64,000 nt of DNA, taken from contig CM057059.1 in NCBI GenBank assembly GCA_029945375.1, positions 1 through 64,000 of the forward strand, given 5' to 3'. The DNA comes from Agaricus subrufescens (taxonomy: Eukaryota > Basidiomycota > Agaricomycetes > Agaricales > Agaricaceae). The notes beneath the pieces were generated by a model. The model made no database searches and was not told the origin of the DNA. It was given only the letters and a program-made list of their open reading frames with translations. The position numbers were made by a program, and so were the translations under genes. This document shows positions 47,889 through 59,310 of this stretch, piece by piece (within the stretch, counting starts at the first letter, position 1; every line of letters begins with the position of its first letter).

Positions 47889-49382
47889 TCACAGTAAAAT
47901 AGTATTACACCCCGCTCCGGCAGCTCTCGAAATCGCGCAATGCAAGCACTCTTTCTCATTCCTCAGATAAGAGCTCATCAAGGCATGACACAAAAAAGTG
48001 CGCGCAATTTCATCGTTATACGTCTTGAGAACTGCAACAGTCTCCCGAGGGTTGACCGTAAGATCTTCAGGGTCAGACTTGAACATCACCTTCAGTTTCC
48101 CGATTCTTCCATTAGGACCAATTTTCTTGCGTGGATCCGGAGAGCTGCATTGACAAGCAAGACCAGTAATGCCACTGCAGTATCTGTCACTAACTAAGCG
48201 TGTTCCAATCTGTAGGACATCAGTTACACGGTTATTATGCATGCAAATTCCTAACTTCACCTGCTTAATCTTGATCATAAGAATTCCCTCTACCCGTTTC
48301 AGACTCAGCTTGACCACGGACCTCTTGTTACACTCCAACCGACTTCCGTGAATATCCACCCCGACTACGTCGCTCGCCTTGGCAGTATGCCTCCTTAGCG
48401 CTTCGGCCCACCCACTCATACACCAAATCTCTTCGCCTTCCTTTGGCATATTTACCTCCGGCCTCGCCATCACAGGGACATTGATATGGTCCAGCATTAC
48501 ACCTGCAGCTGTCCACCTTCCAACAATTTCTTTCGGTCCTATGAAGCTTTTCGCCCGAACCGCAAACTCAATTGGTGCATTCTCAGAGCTTCCTTTGATG
48601 TGCAAACTGATATTGTACACCTGTGATCCATGCAGTCCGCGAATGGAAGCGACCATGTGCCGTGCTATTGTCTCGAACATGAACGACATGGACAAGCCTT
48701 CAATAATGTCGACGAGGCCTATCTCCTCTATCCCGCATAACTGGGCGAGACCGATAGCTCGCGTGACAATGGCCATGGGAATATCTCTGTCGTTAACATT
48801 GTTTCTTGCTTTGGAGTTGTCCAGGGCGGCTTCAGCGTTCATGAGATATGCCAGGGCTTGATTCAAAGATTGTTTCGGTCCCACTCCTTTTGGGCTATAC
48901 CTAAGCGTCGTTAATTTACACTTATTGCCCTTCAGCTCCTGAAGAATCACTCACCACATACCCAAGGCCGTGGATGCTCTCTGCCTGAGCTGCTTGGACA
49001 ACTCTGTGCTCTCAGGCCATGCAGTTCCCACCCTCTTATCCCAAGCCGGAAGCTTCTTGGTCATCCTTACGTGCACACGCGTCTTCGCCAACAAATTCAT
49101 TTCCTCTGCGCTGAACGCATATTCTTCTGTGAACGCCTTGATATCAGGGTAGACAGTCAATCCGACCATGTCGTTAAGTGCTTTATCAGTGACAACAAGA
49201 CTCCCGTCAGACTCAGAGACGGAGAGATAACCCTGTCCGATGAGCTTTGCAAATTCAGCTGTAAGCACGCGCTCACAGATCTTTTTGGCTTTGTAATCGA
49301 GGTAGAGGCCTATACCGAAATTGATACCGCCTTTGAGGAGGCCAAGAGGGTGCAAATTGGAAGGGTCAAGTAACTGGTCCAT
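47889..49382 (-). CDS. Unrecognised conserved-looking protein, 2 exons
   Basis: Exons 48955-49382 and 47889-48900 join in phase across a 54-bp GTGAGT...TTAG intron to 479 codons plus stop, starting MDQLLDPSNLHPLGLL. I do not recognise the family. A Gly-rich hydrophobic segment lies near 18-30 (LLKGGINFGIGLYLDY). The middle is helical (LNQALAYLMNAEAALDNSKA). A later part alternates strand-like segments with Lys/Arg. Five of the Cys residues are in the last 110, without a regular zinc spacing. No signal peptide is seen. The long intact frame, clean intron and balanced composition argue for a real gene. The start uses the only in-frame ATG near the 5' end. Confidence 0.7.
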
Positions 49383-50155
49383 GAGCGTCAACTTTCAGAG
49401 CGGGTGGATGGTAGAGATGGGTGTGGGTGTTATCTATCCGGGATGGCCAGCTCTCTTGGGATTGGTGATGTCTTATCAGAAAACACACACAGCTAGCTAA
49501 TCGTGTTACTTCTTACCCTTGTGAAAATAGTACACTGGCATCTTCTTCAACTTACCAAACAAGGCTTGTGTGACGTAACCTTAACTGACTTTCGAAAGAC
49601 ACTCAGCCCAACATTGATCGTTTGACAGGGGAAAAAAGATATGGGTTTGGAAAATGAGAGATGCTTATCTATCTATCAAGAGTACACTAACTGAAGCTGT
49701 ACCACACAATTTGCAGATAGTATGTTTGGACCACTCCATCGTTGCTATTGCTTGAGGCGACAGGTAACACGGCACATCCAAAGAGTCGATAAAGGCTCGA
49801 AGACAGTTGCAAACGCCTAGCCAGGCTGACGGCAGCCAATTCCCAGGATATAGCATCTGATGCTTCACACCCCACACCATCAAGATGAGACTTGTACAAT
49901 AATGGAACGTTAGTTTCATCGGCACCAGATTCTAAACAAGGCATTGTATGTGTCACCTAAATTTACCTAATCATCACGGCTGTGAAAAGAGCTTCGCTAC
50001 TACTCATTTCTTTACTAGTGGATTCATCATGTAGTGTCCCAGCACCCTTGGCCTTGTACTTTCATTTCGTTGTTCTTTGCAAGGTCTCTCTCCTCCAAGA
50101 TCCGCTTGTCTCTGCTTATACCATTTATCAGAGGCCCTTCGCATTTTAGCACTTC
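49383..50155. other. Gap with no supported gene
   Basis: About 770 bp of upstream sequence of the two-exon gene. Only short frames are present (49665-49956 minus). Confidence 0.5.
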
Positions 50156-50391
50156 ACACGGCGGGCAAAGTGCTGTCAAGTCTATGCTGTCGAATGGGTT
50201 GTCAAGTGGCCAGCCCCTCACTTGACCTTTCTCGCGAAAATTCTCAAACCCCTGTAAATCTATATAATTATGTGCTATTTAAAGCTCCGGAGTGGGCGAT
50301 GATCAATAATTCGCGAGAAAGGTCAAGTGGTGGGCTGGTCACTTGACAACCCATTCGACAGCACGCACTTGACAGCACTTTGCCGCCGTGT
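50156..50391. mobile_element. 236-bp MITE-like element with 82-bp inverted repeats
   Basis: The left arm 50156-50238 and right arm 50310-50391 are inverted copies about 92 percent identical by eye, starting ACACGGCGG and ending TCTCGCGAA, around a 71-bp AT-rich centre. Both arms contain repeated GTCAAGT/ACTTGAC motifs, including CACTTGACC and GTTGTCAAGTG. There is no coding capacity. Target-site duplications are not clear. The layout is that of a foldback or MITE derived from a DNA transposon of unknown superfamily. It lies about 225 bp past the 3' end of the first NACHT gene. Confidence 0.85.
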
Positions 50392-50616
50392 CAGTTGACC
50401 CGTAAGACATTGTGTCTTATATTAATAGACATTCCCATGTGTCATGTCACTAGTTGCTTTGCGCCCTCATAAGCTACACTTGCTAGTTTAAACCTCGCAG
50501 TATTCAGTCGAGTGGAAACTAATGCAAAATACTAAAACGTTTGCCTACTATACAACTATGGCCTAGAGAACAATTAACAGAATACAAATCCCAAACAAAA
50601 TGTTGTGATACTAAAG

Positions 50617-52808
50617 CTAATTACTTGTTTCTCGTTTCACCATATTTCGTCCAAACATCCCAGCAGCCCACGCCGCACCTTGCAAAACGGAACGCGGATC
50701 CCGAGTTAAAGTCAGCGCAAACTCACACATATTATCGCCCTGGCCTAAGTGAAAAACCACGTCATAGGGCGGGTCTCCAACAAATACACCCAACCCAAAT
50801 AACGTTGGGTACGACCTTTTAGATTGGCGATCCAAAGCACGATGAGCGGAAAGCGATTTTGCTGAATGCTCTGACGGACATTCCACGTTTGCGATGTGTA
50901 CGAGGTCCTGACCACGCGGGCCCTATCGCCGCTATCAATTGAGCTGAGAAGCTAGCGAACTCAGAGAAACTTACCGATGAGTAGAGCCAGGGTATAAAAC
51001 GAACAATTCCGTCGGGAACGTTGTGCAGAACACGAAAGTTGAAGTTTTCCAGTTCATCGAGTAATACGGACGCGTCTTCTTTATGTACGTTGCTGCATGC
51101 TATCCACGCAACGTCTGAAGAATACGCTCTCAGGACTCTAAGCATACCCTGACGTTCATGTTGTATTTCGGCATGGTCTGTCGAGGAGATCCATTTGATA
51201 TCTATCAGGTATCGTAGTTAGTTCAGTAAATCAATGATTATAAGCTGATCCGGGACCTTTTTGGGCAAGTGATTTTCCTTGAGTATGCCACTGGAGAGCA
51301 TGCTGCGCGACATCAAAGTGCACTTGTGTGGGCTGAATGCAGAATTCACCAGATCGCTCGCGATCCTTCAGAAAATCAGCGAACGAAGTGTGAAGAAAAT
51401 GAATCGAATGGGTATGAGCGTCTAGCGCGGAGGGAACATCCAAAACAGCATGCAAGCCCCGGAAAGATTGGATAAATTCATGTCGATCCAGACTGAAGAA
51501 GTTTGCCTGAGCTTGTGCGGGAAGGATATGATGGGGATAAAGAATAGACATTCCGAGGATGCGCATGGTGATGGGAAGAGATCCCGCAGGAATCTCCGAG
51601 ATGATCTGGTGATAGAGAAGATCCAAAGCCTGCAGAGGGCTGACATGGCCACGGCGATCAAGAAATTTCATGCAAGTTTTCAGCTGGCTCTCCGGATTGT
51701 TAGCTTGACCGTCGCCGACGAAGTCGATGATGCTAGACCCGAAAGCAAAAAATCCCGACGACACCTCGATGATTCGTTGCAAATCGCCCTCGGGTGGCCA
51801 ATGAGTGTCAAAATCTGTTTGGTACTTGTCCCGTATGCGGCGGAATCCATCTCGTAGTACGCACTCAACGTCCTGTTGGGATTCTTTGTCATCCATCTTG
51901 AGCACCTCACGCTCGCAATGCAATTGGGGTAGTAAAGGTTTCAGGTGGGCTTGCTGTCGGCTGGAGATGATCCAGAGCAAAGGAAATTGCGGTACGTCTC
52001 GTACGTGCTTGTCGATGAGTTCAATGAATTCCGTTTGAGCACGCTGGTCCCTACATTCGTCAATCCCGTCAAGGACAATAAGGAATGGCTTTTGGGCTGC
52101 AGAAGGATCTCGCTCCATGATTTTTTGAAATGGATCGATGAGGAGATCTTTGAACTGAGTAGCTCGATTTTTCTTCAGTATCGCACGGTCCGCCTCCAAT
52201 ACACGGGATATTATAGCCGCAAACCCAGGACATATCGTGGAAAGCTGAGCAACAATAGTCGGGATGACGCAATCCATATCGTCATGATCGTTCAACTTCG
52301 AAAAGAATATTGAGGCGCCGAGGTTTCCTCCTTTTTTCGATTCTTCAGCAATACTTTGAGCAATCGCAGATTTGCCCTCTCCGGCGGGCCCCCAAATATA
52401 ACATAATCGCGAGTGCCGCCCCGGGTGCCCTAGCCAGATTCTAACCCGATTTCTCAAGTTTTTGCGCGTCTCTGGGTGACATCTAGGAGGAGGATCACGA
52501 TCCCGGGAGTCTACCTCAACTCCGAACATCCTCTTCTCAGCTAGTATTTCTAGTGCATCTATGTGTTTTGGATATTAGGCTGGTATATCGAGAACAAAGG
52601 CAAAAGTATGCATACCAGGAACAGGGGAAAGATTGATCTGATTCTCAATCATAATGGGATTATCAATGCTGAAACGACTAGCGCCTTTGAAAAATCCTCC
52701 TCCATCCGTGGGAGCTGAAAGACTTTGACTGAGTGAACTTCTCGAGCACGAAGGACGAGTTACAAACCCTCCTTTGCAGGAAAGAGAGCTTTCAAAAGAT
52801 GCCGCCAT
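50617..52808 (-). CDS. NACHT NTPase, NLR-like, copy 1
   Basis: Exons 52616-52808, 51257-52558, 50975-51201 and 50617-50922 join in phase to 675 codons plus stop. A Ser/Gly-rich N-terminus ends FSIDNPIMIENQINLSP. The NACHT domain begins at about residue 80: PPPRCHPETRK, P-loop GPAGEGKS (121-128), Walker B FLIVLDGIDEC (223-233), LLWIISSRQQAHL, and the winged-helix part HSIHFLHTSFADFL. After it come a conserved region (LRVLRAYSSDVAWIACSN ... GIVRFIPWLY) and a C-terminal stretch with VVFHLGQGDNMCEFALTLT. No ankyrin, WD or TPR repeats are visible. Fungal NACHT proteins act in non-self recognition and cell death; here that is inference. Its paralogue is at 56631-59092. Confidence 0.9.
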
Positions 52809-52904
52809 GAGTGAGTTGTGTCGCGAGGTGGCTTTTTTCTGACCTTGTCCCAGGTAGACATGGTTCAGGGATTGGGGGTGTCGAAAAAAGATGGTCTGGG
52901 ACCG

Positions 52905-52911
52905 TTATATA
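52905..52911 (-). promoter_or_regulatory. TATA box of NACHT gene 1
   Basis: TATATAA on the minus strand, about 97 bp upstream of the ATG at 52808. The second NACHT gene has a similar box at 59142-59151. Confidence 0.55.
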
Positions 52912-52970
52912 AAGGCTTATCAAGCCGGGACGTTTGATCCACCACAAAAGAGGTCTAGCTTGCGTGCGTG

Positions 52971-53060
52971 CTCATCGGCATTAGTGAGATTTGATCATTT
53001 AAATCCAAGAAGCGCTGAGAAAAACTGCTCACAAGGTGCGTTGTAGTCCAGATATAGTAA
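52971..53060 (-). promoter_or_regulatory. Upstream block shared by both NACHT genes
   Basis: Phrases CATCGGCATTAGTG and GCTGAGAAAAACTGCTCACAAGG, followed by a GTCCA(A)ATATA-like motif, occur in the same order at about 59224-59310 upstream of the second NACHT gene. They show that the promoter was duplicated with the gene. Whether they bind a regulator is unknown. Confidence 0.5.
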
Positions 53061-54504
53061 CTGAATGCCCTGCACGGATTGATTGCTTTTATCAACGGAC
53101 GCCGACCGTTTGTTTCACCTGGCTACTCTAGTCGGGCGCAGTGGCAAAGCCAGGCAACACCTGTTCATATTATGACATTATTGTTCATCAGTCGTTGAAT
53201 CAACACACCAGTTTGAAGTTAACTTCCAGGCAAGAACAATGAAGTCGAGCACCCTGAAACTGAAAATTGCTCATAACTACAGTGTCATTCAACTCTAGCT
53301 GCGCATTATTTGTTCGTATGGGGAGACAAGGCCACAATTCCGAGTTTTACAGTTCCAGAGGAGATCAGACAATTACAATTTCGAGTTGTCCAGCGCAGGG
53401 CTGGCGGCAAGTGGTCATCGAATGCTTCATTCTCCCACTGTCTCGTCTAGAGAAGCCGCATACATGTACCAAGCCATATTTTTTGAACATTGTGCTACAA
53501 TGCGATTGGTGCGCTATATATATCGTGACAGAAGATGGACACGTACGGGAGATAATCATGATCGAATATCCAAATACAACTTCATGATCAGTGCCCCTGT
53601 GCTCCGCCCAGCATTGAGTAATATCACTTGTGCTTCCGAAACAATATCTGCGGAACGTATCATTGTCCTAGTGGAACGAACGTAATGTAGATCTCCCACA
53701 ATTCAAGTTCCGCAACTTGTCAGACTTGGAGTGTTAAGACAGCGACGGCACTCCAATAGTAGCAACCAAAAGGCGCCCCTCGAAGAGGTTTGAGTTTGAT
53801 TAATTCAACCTCACAAGAATATTTGCTCCAGTCTATGATAGCTCGAATGTACACATACGCTGATATGACTTCCGCTCTGCGGCAAAACTTTGATACTCAG
53901 ATGCCGATATGGAAGCCGGATGAAGCCGGAGAAACTGGGGTTTTCCGAAGAGAATGGTGTACCTGGCCAGTAAGGGGCTTTAGAGCGTCGCGGATTCTGC
54001 AGAACCCCCTCTTTATTCATCCCACCCATCCTCATGAACAAGTATGCTTGCATTTATGACAGTAGTTGTATTAGCGTGTAACTCCGGTTACAAGATTTGG
54101 ACTTACCTACTCAGTGCGGTGTCCGCGGTGGACCCTTGAGCCACGGAAAGCCAACCTCTTACCAAAATGCTGACGTTGAACCGCCAAGTTTGGCCTCTAC
54201 TTTGTAACTTGTTACAAGAAAAAGTGTTGCTGAACATTCAACCAACTGAGAAAACATCCGATTCATACATGCTTCAATATGTAGTAATAGTACGTTCATG
54301 TTGTAATCGCTTGCCGTTTGCAATTACGATTACAGATGATAGCGCTTCTTGACATTTCGTTGTATGGGCCCGTCACCCAAATACTCTTTGAGTAAGCCAA
54401 TGACATTCTTGTCTTTGCGAGGGGTTATTTGGCAAGAAAATGGATACGGCACCCTAACAAAAACTCATGGATTGGCTAGTTTTGGATTGATCGATTTTGT
54501 GGAC
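53061..54504. other. Gap between NACHT 1 and the P450
   Basis: About 1.4 kb with no supported gene. The phrase ACCAAAAGGCGCC near 53764 recurs at about 59776 with similar flanks, so the NACHT duplication reaches at least this far upstream. Confidence 0.5.
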
Positions 54505-56470
54505 TTACGACGTGATGGACGAAGGTGGAAATTCAGGGATCACATGTATCGGATTGCCTTCTGCATCAACTTCTGACGAAATATTGAACAAATGCAAAGT
54601 TGAGGCAGCAATAAGATAAATGAACGGTAACGCTATGTGCGACCCAGGGCATATCCTGTCAAGGATTATCTGTCAAGTACGAATTTTGAAACATGGTTTA
54701 GATTGACCTCCTACCGAACCCGAAGGAGGCCGTTACTTCGGGATTGGGAACATCACTGCAGAGGGCCCCGTCCTTGATGAATCGACTGGGGTCGAACTTG
54801 GACGGTTCTGGGAGATCGCTTCATTGTAAAGCATTGCGCTATGGTTGCTATTAGAGAGAATGATACAACATTTAGAGAAGGAGCGGCAGACTGTATGTTG
54901 GTAATAATAACGGAGCCCTTCGGGATATAATATCCGTTATACACGTCGTCACTTGTGGTCATATGTGGGAGACCTAAAGGTGCTATAACGTTCCAACTGA
55001 GGTACGGAATAAATATAAGGGCATAAAGATTGTTCTTACTACGTACCGTATGGTCTCCCTTATGACGGCAGATAGGTAAGACAATTGTGATAAATCCTCC
55101 ATTGCGGGCATCCGATCTGGACCTACGACTGAATCGATTTCTTGTTGGACCTTACGTTGGATATCCTGACATTGCAACATCTTCAGTACAAACGTCAATA
55201 GGGCGGCCGTGGTAGTTTCTGCAGCAACTAAAATTCGCTCCACTTCAAATTTCTTCAAGAAACTCGGAAGCAAGAAAAGTCACCTCCGGAAACCTGGCCA
55301 GCAGTATACTTGATGCGCTTTACCTGTTCATTGAAATTAGTGGCGTGGTGGTTCTTCTCGAGGTTTGTAACGAGAAAACATTCTTCCAAATTTCCTTGTT
55401 CCTATGCGTAATCCTGAGTAAATGTTTAGCCCCAACGCTCAAAGGCTCACAAGCAGCTTCAGCACTGCCTGATAGGGTTCTTCCATCCTCTATACGTAGG
55501 CGGAGGTGTCGGGCTGCTTTTTTGAATCCAGCGCCTGGCATCCATTCAGGTATATCTTGGCACAGTGCAGACAAGAAATTGATAAAAAAGTTTCCCGGAT
55601 GCCCCGCTTCTACTATTTCTGCGAACACTTGTTCCGAGAATTGTACACGCGGGTCATGCTGTCTTTGGACAGGGAGACCATATGTTATGGAACAGGCAAA
55701 GCCGCCTATACAGCTAAAAGAATAAGAGTCAAGGCTAGACATATATTGGGAAATAAAGTTGAATGCTAACTTTGTCAAATGTTCACGAAACCCATTTGGG
55801 TATGTCAAGAGATTTGGTAAAAGTCCCCTGCGAACAAAACGCAACATTCGTTCGTCCCTCTCCAACTGACGATCAATATTTCTTGGTTCAAAGTACTGAT
55901 GGAATAGGCGTCTGTGTGCTCTCCATTTGTCGCCATAGGGCATTAGTCCAAATAAGTTATCCAGGCCATTTCTGGTACGAAGTGGGGGTCAGGGGAGTTT
56001 TTCTGACTTCGACCATTAGTATAATCTTACCCCTCCGAGAAAATCCTGATCTGCGGCCTTATAGAAAATGAATTCAATAAGAAACCTCAAGTTACGCATT
56101 ACTTACCTGTCTGAGTAGATAGTGGATCGCTTCTCGAGGAGTTCTTGAGCCACGTGGACATCATTTATCACAATAATGGGTTGGCCCAAGACCTCAAAAT
56201 ATAGCAAGTTTGTTCCTGTATTACGGAAACGTCAGGTGAGGGATAATAAGCTCAAGAAAACATATGATACACACCAAGTCTGTCCCCAAGTTTCTTGTAA
56301 GTAAGGTGGGCATAGCTACGAGGCATTGAAAGAACACTTCCGATTATTGGCCACCTAGTCGGCCCTGGAGGTGGAGGTAACATGCGCCTCTTGCGGACCC
56401 GATATATGAGATGAACAACAATACATAGGCATAGTACCAGCCCGTCTCGCAGAGTCAAGACAGTTATCAT
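54505..56470 (-). pseudogene. Cytochrome P450 with disrupted frame
   Basis: Nearly all P450 landmarks occur in order on the minus strand: an N-terminal anchor (GLVLCLCIVVHLIYRV) and PPPPGPTRWPIIGS in exon 1 (56275-56470), C-helix KWRAHRRLF, MPGAGF, I-helix AAETTTA, K-helix RETIR, PLGLPHMTT...DVYNGYYIPKGSV, and the haem loop FGFGRR|ICPG joined across an intron, ending at TAA 54505-54507. Introns are short and regular. Two faults stand out. Near 54803 the conserved ...EAI(x)PEPSKFD reading needs one extra base. Between about 55340 and 55450 the frame changes without a valid splice pair. A microsomal monooxygenase in origin; now either a young pseudogene or an assembly error. Confidence 0.75.
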
Positions 56471-56630
56471 AGTGGTATGAAGCGATGCAGAGAGAAACCA
56501 AATAGTACCAAATTACTAATTCAACTGTCTGGTTCTTTACTTCCGTCAATGAAACATGAAGGCTACACCATCGCACACGTGTTGCAGTCCCCACGAGAAC
56601 GAAGAAAATGACGTTGACATGGGTATAAAA

Positions 56631-59092
56631 CTAATCCTGACTGCTTCGCTTGCCCTCATTTCGCTTGAGCCTCCCGGCGAACCGCGATGCGACTCGGAAC
56701 TTTGAAATAGGATCTCCAGTCAAGGTCAACGCAAAAGCGCAGTTATTCCCATCATCTCCGGCCTCCCTCTTTTTACTTTTTTCCCCATCCCCGTCCCCAT
56801 CCTCCTCCTTTTCCTTCTTATCTTTCTCCCCGCCCACGCCCCCGTCCTTTTCCTCATCCTTCTTCTTATTCTTTTTCCTGTCCCTCTTCGCATCTCTTTT
56901 TGGGTTCCGCCATTGGGCCCTACCCAAATGAAAAACGACTTTGTGCGGTGGGTTCCCATTAAATAGGTTTGTCTTGAACGACTCTGAGTAAAGTTTCTTG
57001 GATTGTTTGTCTAGGGGACGTTGATCGGATAGTATTTTGGTTGAGTGCTCTTTAGGGCAGTCCTTAGTTTTGACATGTACGAGAGCCCGACCCCGTTGGC
57101 CCTTTTAGAAGCCAGTTTCAGTGAAAGTGTGATGAGAGCCTATAGGAACTTACGAGAGCATGGAGCCAAGGTATGAAACGGACAATCCCATCTGGTACCT
57201 TATTCAACACGCGAAAGTTGAAGTTTTCAAGTTCAGGCAGTAGGAGAGTCGCTGATTCCTCAGAAACATTACTACATGCCATCAAAACAACGTCAGAAGA
57301 ATATCCTCGGAGAACTTTAAGCATGACGTGGCGTTCTTTTTGTATCCCGGAAACATCCTCGGAATGAACCCATCCCAACTCTATGTAGCACCGATGTCAG
57401 GCAATATCGACAATTGTATCATAGATACAAACCTTTTTGAGCCAAAGATTTTCCGCGCGTGTGCCACTGAAGCGCACGAAGCGCAACATCGAAATGAACC
57501 TGTGCCGGGTCGATACAATACTCAAGTGAGCGTTGTGGATTCCGTAAGAAATCTGCGAAGGAAGTATGAAGAAATTGGATTGAATATTCGCGAGCGTCCT
57601 GCGCGGAGGGCATGTCAAGGACAGCGTGTAAACCACGAAAAGACTGAGCGAATTCATCTCGACTCAGACCAAAGAAGTTCGCTTGAGTTTTAGCGGGAAG
57701 TGTGTGATGGGGGTACAAGATAGACATCCCGAGAATGCGCTTCGTGATCGAAAGACATTCGGATGGAATCTCTGACATGATTTGACGGTAGAGAAGATCT
57801 AACGCTTGGAGCGGGCTGACGTGGATACGGCGACCAAGAAATTCCATACACGTTTTCAACTGCTTCTCCGGATTGCCCGCTTTACTGTCCCCGACGAAAT
57901 CGATGATACTAGATCCAAAGGCGAAAAATCCTGACGATACTTCGATGATCCGTTGTAAATCGGTCTCGGCCGGCCAATTCTCGGTATCGAAATCGTTTTT
58001 GTAGGTATGGTGAATCCGGCGGAAGGCATCTCGTATTATGTACTCGACATCTTGCTGGGATTCTGGGTCGTCCATTTTGAGGTCCTCACGATCACAATGC
58101 AAGTCTGATAGTAAAGATTCGAGATGAGCTTGTTGTCGACTAGAAACAATCCAGAGCAAAGGAAATCGGGGCACAGCTCGTACGTGCTCGTCAATGAGTT
58201 GAATGAATTCCGCCTGGGCGCGCTGATCCTTGCATTCATCGATACCGTCGAGAATAATGAGGAAGGGTTGCTCGGCGGCGGAAGGATGGTGGTCCATGAT
58301 AAATTCGAAGGGATTGATGATGAGACTCTTGAACTGAGCGGCATAGGTTTTCTCTAAGATCGTAGGGTCTTTCTCGAGTGCATGAGATACTTTAGATGCG
58401 TATTCAGGACAGATGGTGGCAAGCTGAGCAACGATGGTAGGGACGATACGCTCTACATCATCCTGATCGCGTAACTTTGAAAAGAAGATAGAAGCGCCAA
58501 GATGATTCTCCTTCTTCGCTTCCTCCCCAATGCTTTGAGAAATCGCAGATTTACCCTCACCAGCAGGTCCCCAGATATACCGCAATCTAGAGTGACGCTC
58601 AGGGTCCTCCAACCATGTCTTGGCCCTATTTCTCACGCTTTTGCGCGTTTCTGGATGACATCGAGGCGGAGGATGACGATGGGCTGCATCCACCTCAACT
58701 CCGATCATCCTCTTGTCCGTCAGAACCAGCAGCGGATCTTATCGCGATATCAGATGACACTCAACAAAGAACAAAGGGAATCCTGAGCGCACCAGACACA
58801 GGGGAAAGGTTGTACTGATTCTCGATCATAGTTGCGTTGTCGATGCGAAAGTCATGAGCGCGACCAAAGTATCCTGCTTTTGTTGGTGAGGAGGGTTCTC
58901 GGGGAATTTTCGTTGGCGAAGAGGGTTCTTGAGGAGTTTTGAGCTGAGATGTCGAGCATGCTGAAACAATTACAAACCTTTAGACTGATGTTCAAAGTTA
59001 CCCAATGTTTCGACCCATGGTTGGGTAGAGCGATCATGTGTAAAACGCTGAAACCAAGAGATCTTTTTGACCACACCCTTGAATTTATCCAT
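56631..59092 (-). CDS. NACHT NTPase, NLR-like, copy 2
   Basis: Exons 59002-59092, 58793-58960, 57433-58737, 57154-57380 and 56631-57101 join in phase to 753 codons plus stop. The NACHT part is very close to copy 1: PPPRCHPETRKSVRNR, P-loop GPAGEGKS (143-150), FLIILDGIDEC, LLWIVSSRQQAHLESLL. The N-terminus differs: MDKFKGVVKKISWFQRF, a Thr/Ser/Pro-rich piece with two related EPSSPTK motifs, then FRIDNATMIENQYNLSP. The 41-bp first intron is unusually short. The conserved C-terminal region carries a Lys/Glu/Asp-rich insertion of about 60 residues between VVFHLG and NCAFALTLT that copy 1 lacks. It presumably arose with copy 1 by tandem duplication. Confidence 0.9.
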
Positions 59093-59141
59093 AGTTGAGA
59101 GATGGGGGGGTTGAGCGGAGACGTTTTCAAGTGGGGTTGGT

Positions 59142-59151
59142 ATTATATATG
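59142..59151 (-). promoter_or_regulatory. TATA-like box of NACHT gene 2
   Basis: ATATATAATA on the minus strand, about 50 bp upstream of the ATG at 59092. Confidence 0.5.
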
Positions 59152-59223
59152 GGGCTCATCAAGCAACCACGTTTTATCCATTTTGAAACAAGAAGAGCAC
59201 ACAGGCAAAGGCCTGCCTACGTG

Positions 59224-59310
59224 ATCATCGGGCATTAGTGGGACCGAGAAGTTTACTGACGCTGAGAAAAGTGTTCACAAGGGGTGTTCCAGTCCAAATA
59301 TAACATTTGA
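59224..59310 (-). promoter_or_regulatory. Upstream block shared with NACHT gene 1
   Basis: Carries ATCATCGGGCATTAGTG and GCTGAGAAAAGTGTTCACAAGG and then GTCCAAATATA, in the same order as at 52971-53060. Confidence 0.5.

Noticed and set aside
50617..59092. NACHT-P450-NACHT as a biosynthetic gene cluster
   Set aside because: No core synthase, transporter or pathway regulator nearby and the P450 frame is broken; tandem duplication explains the layout.
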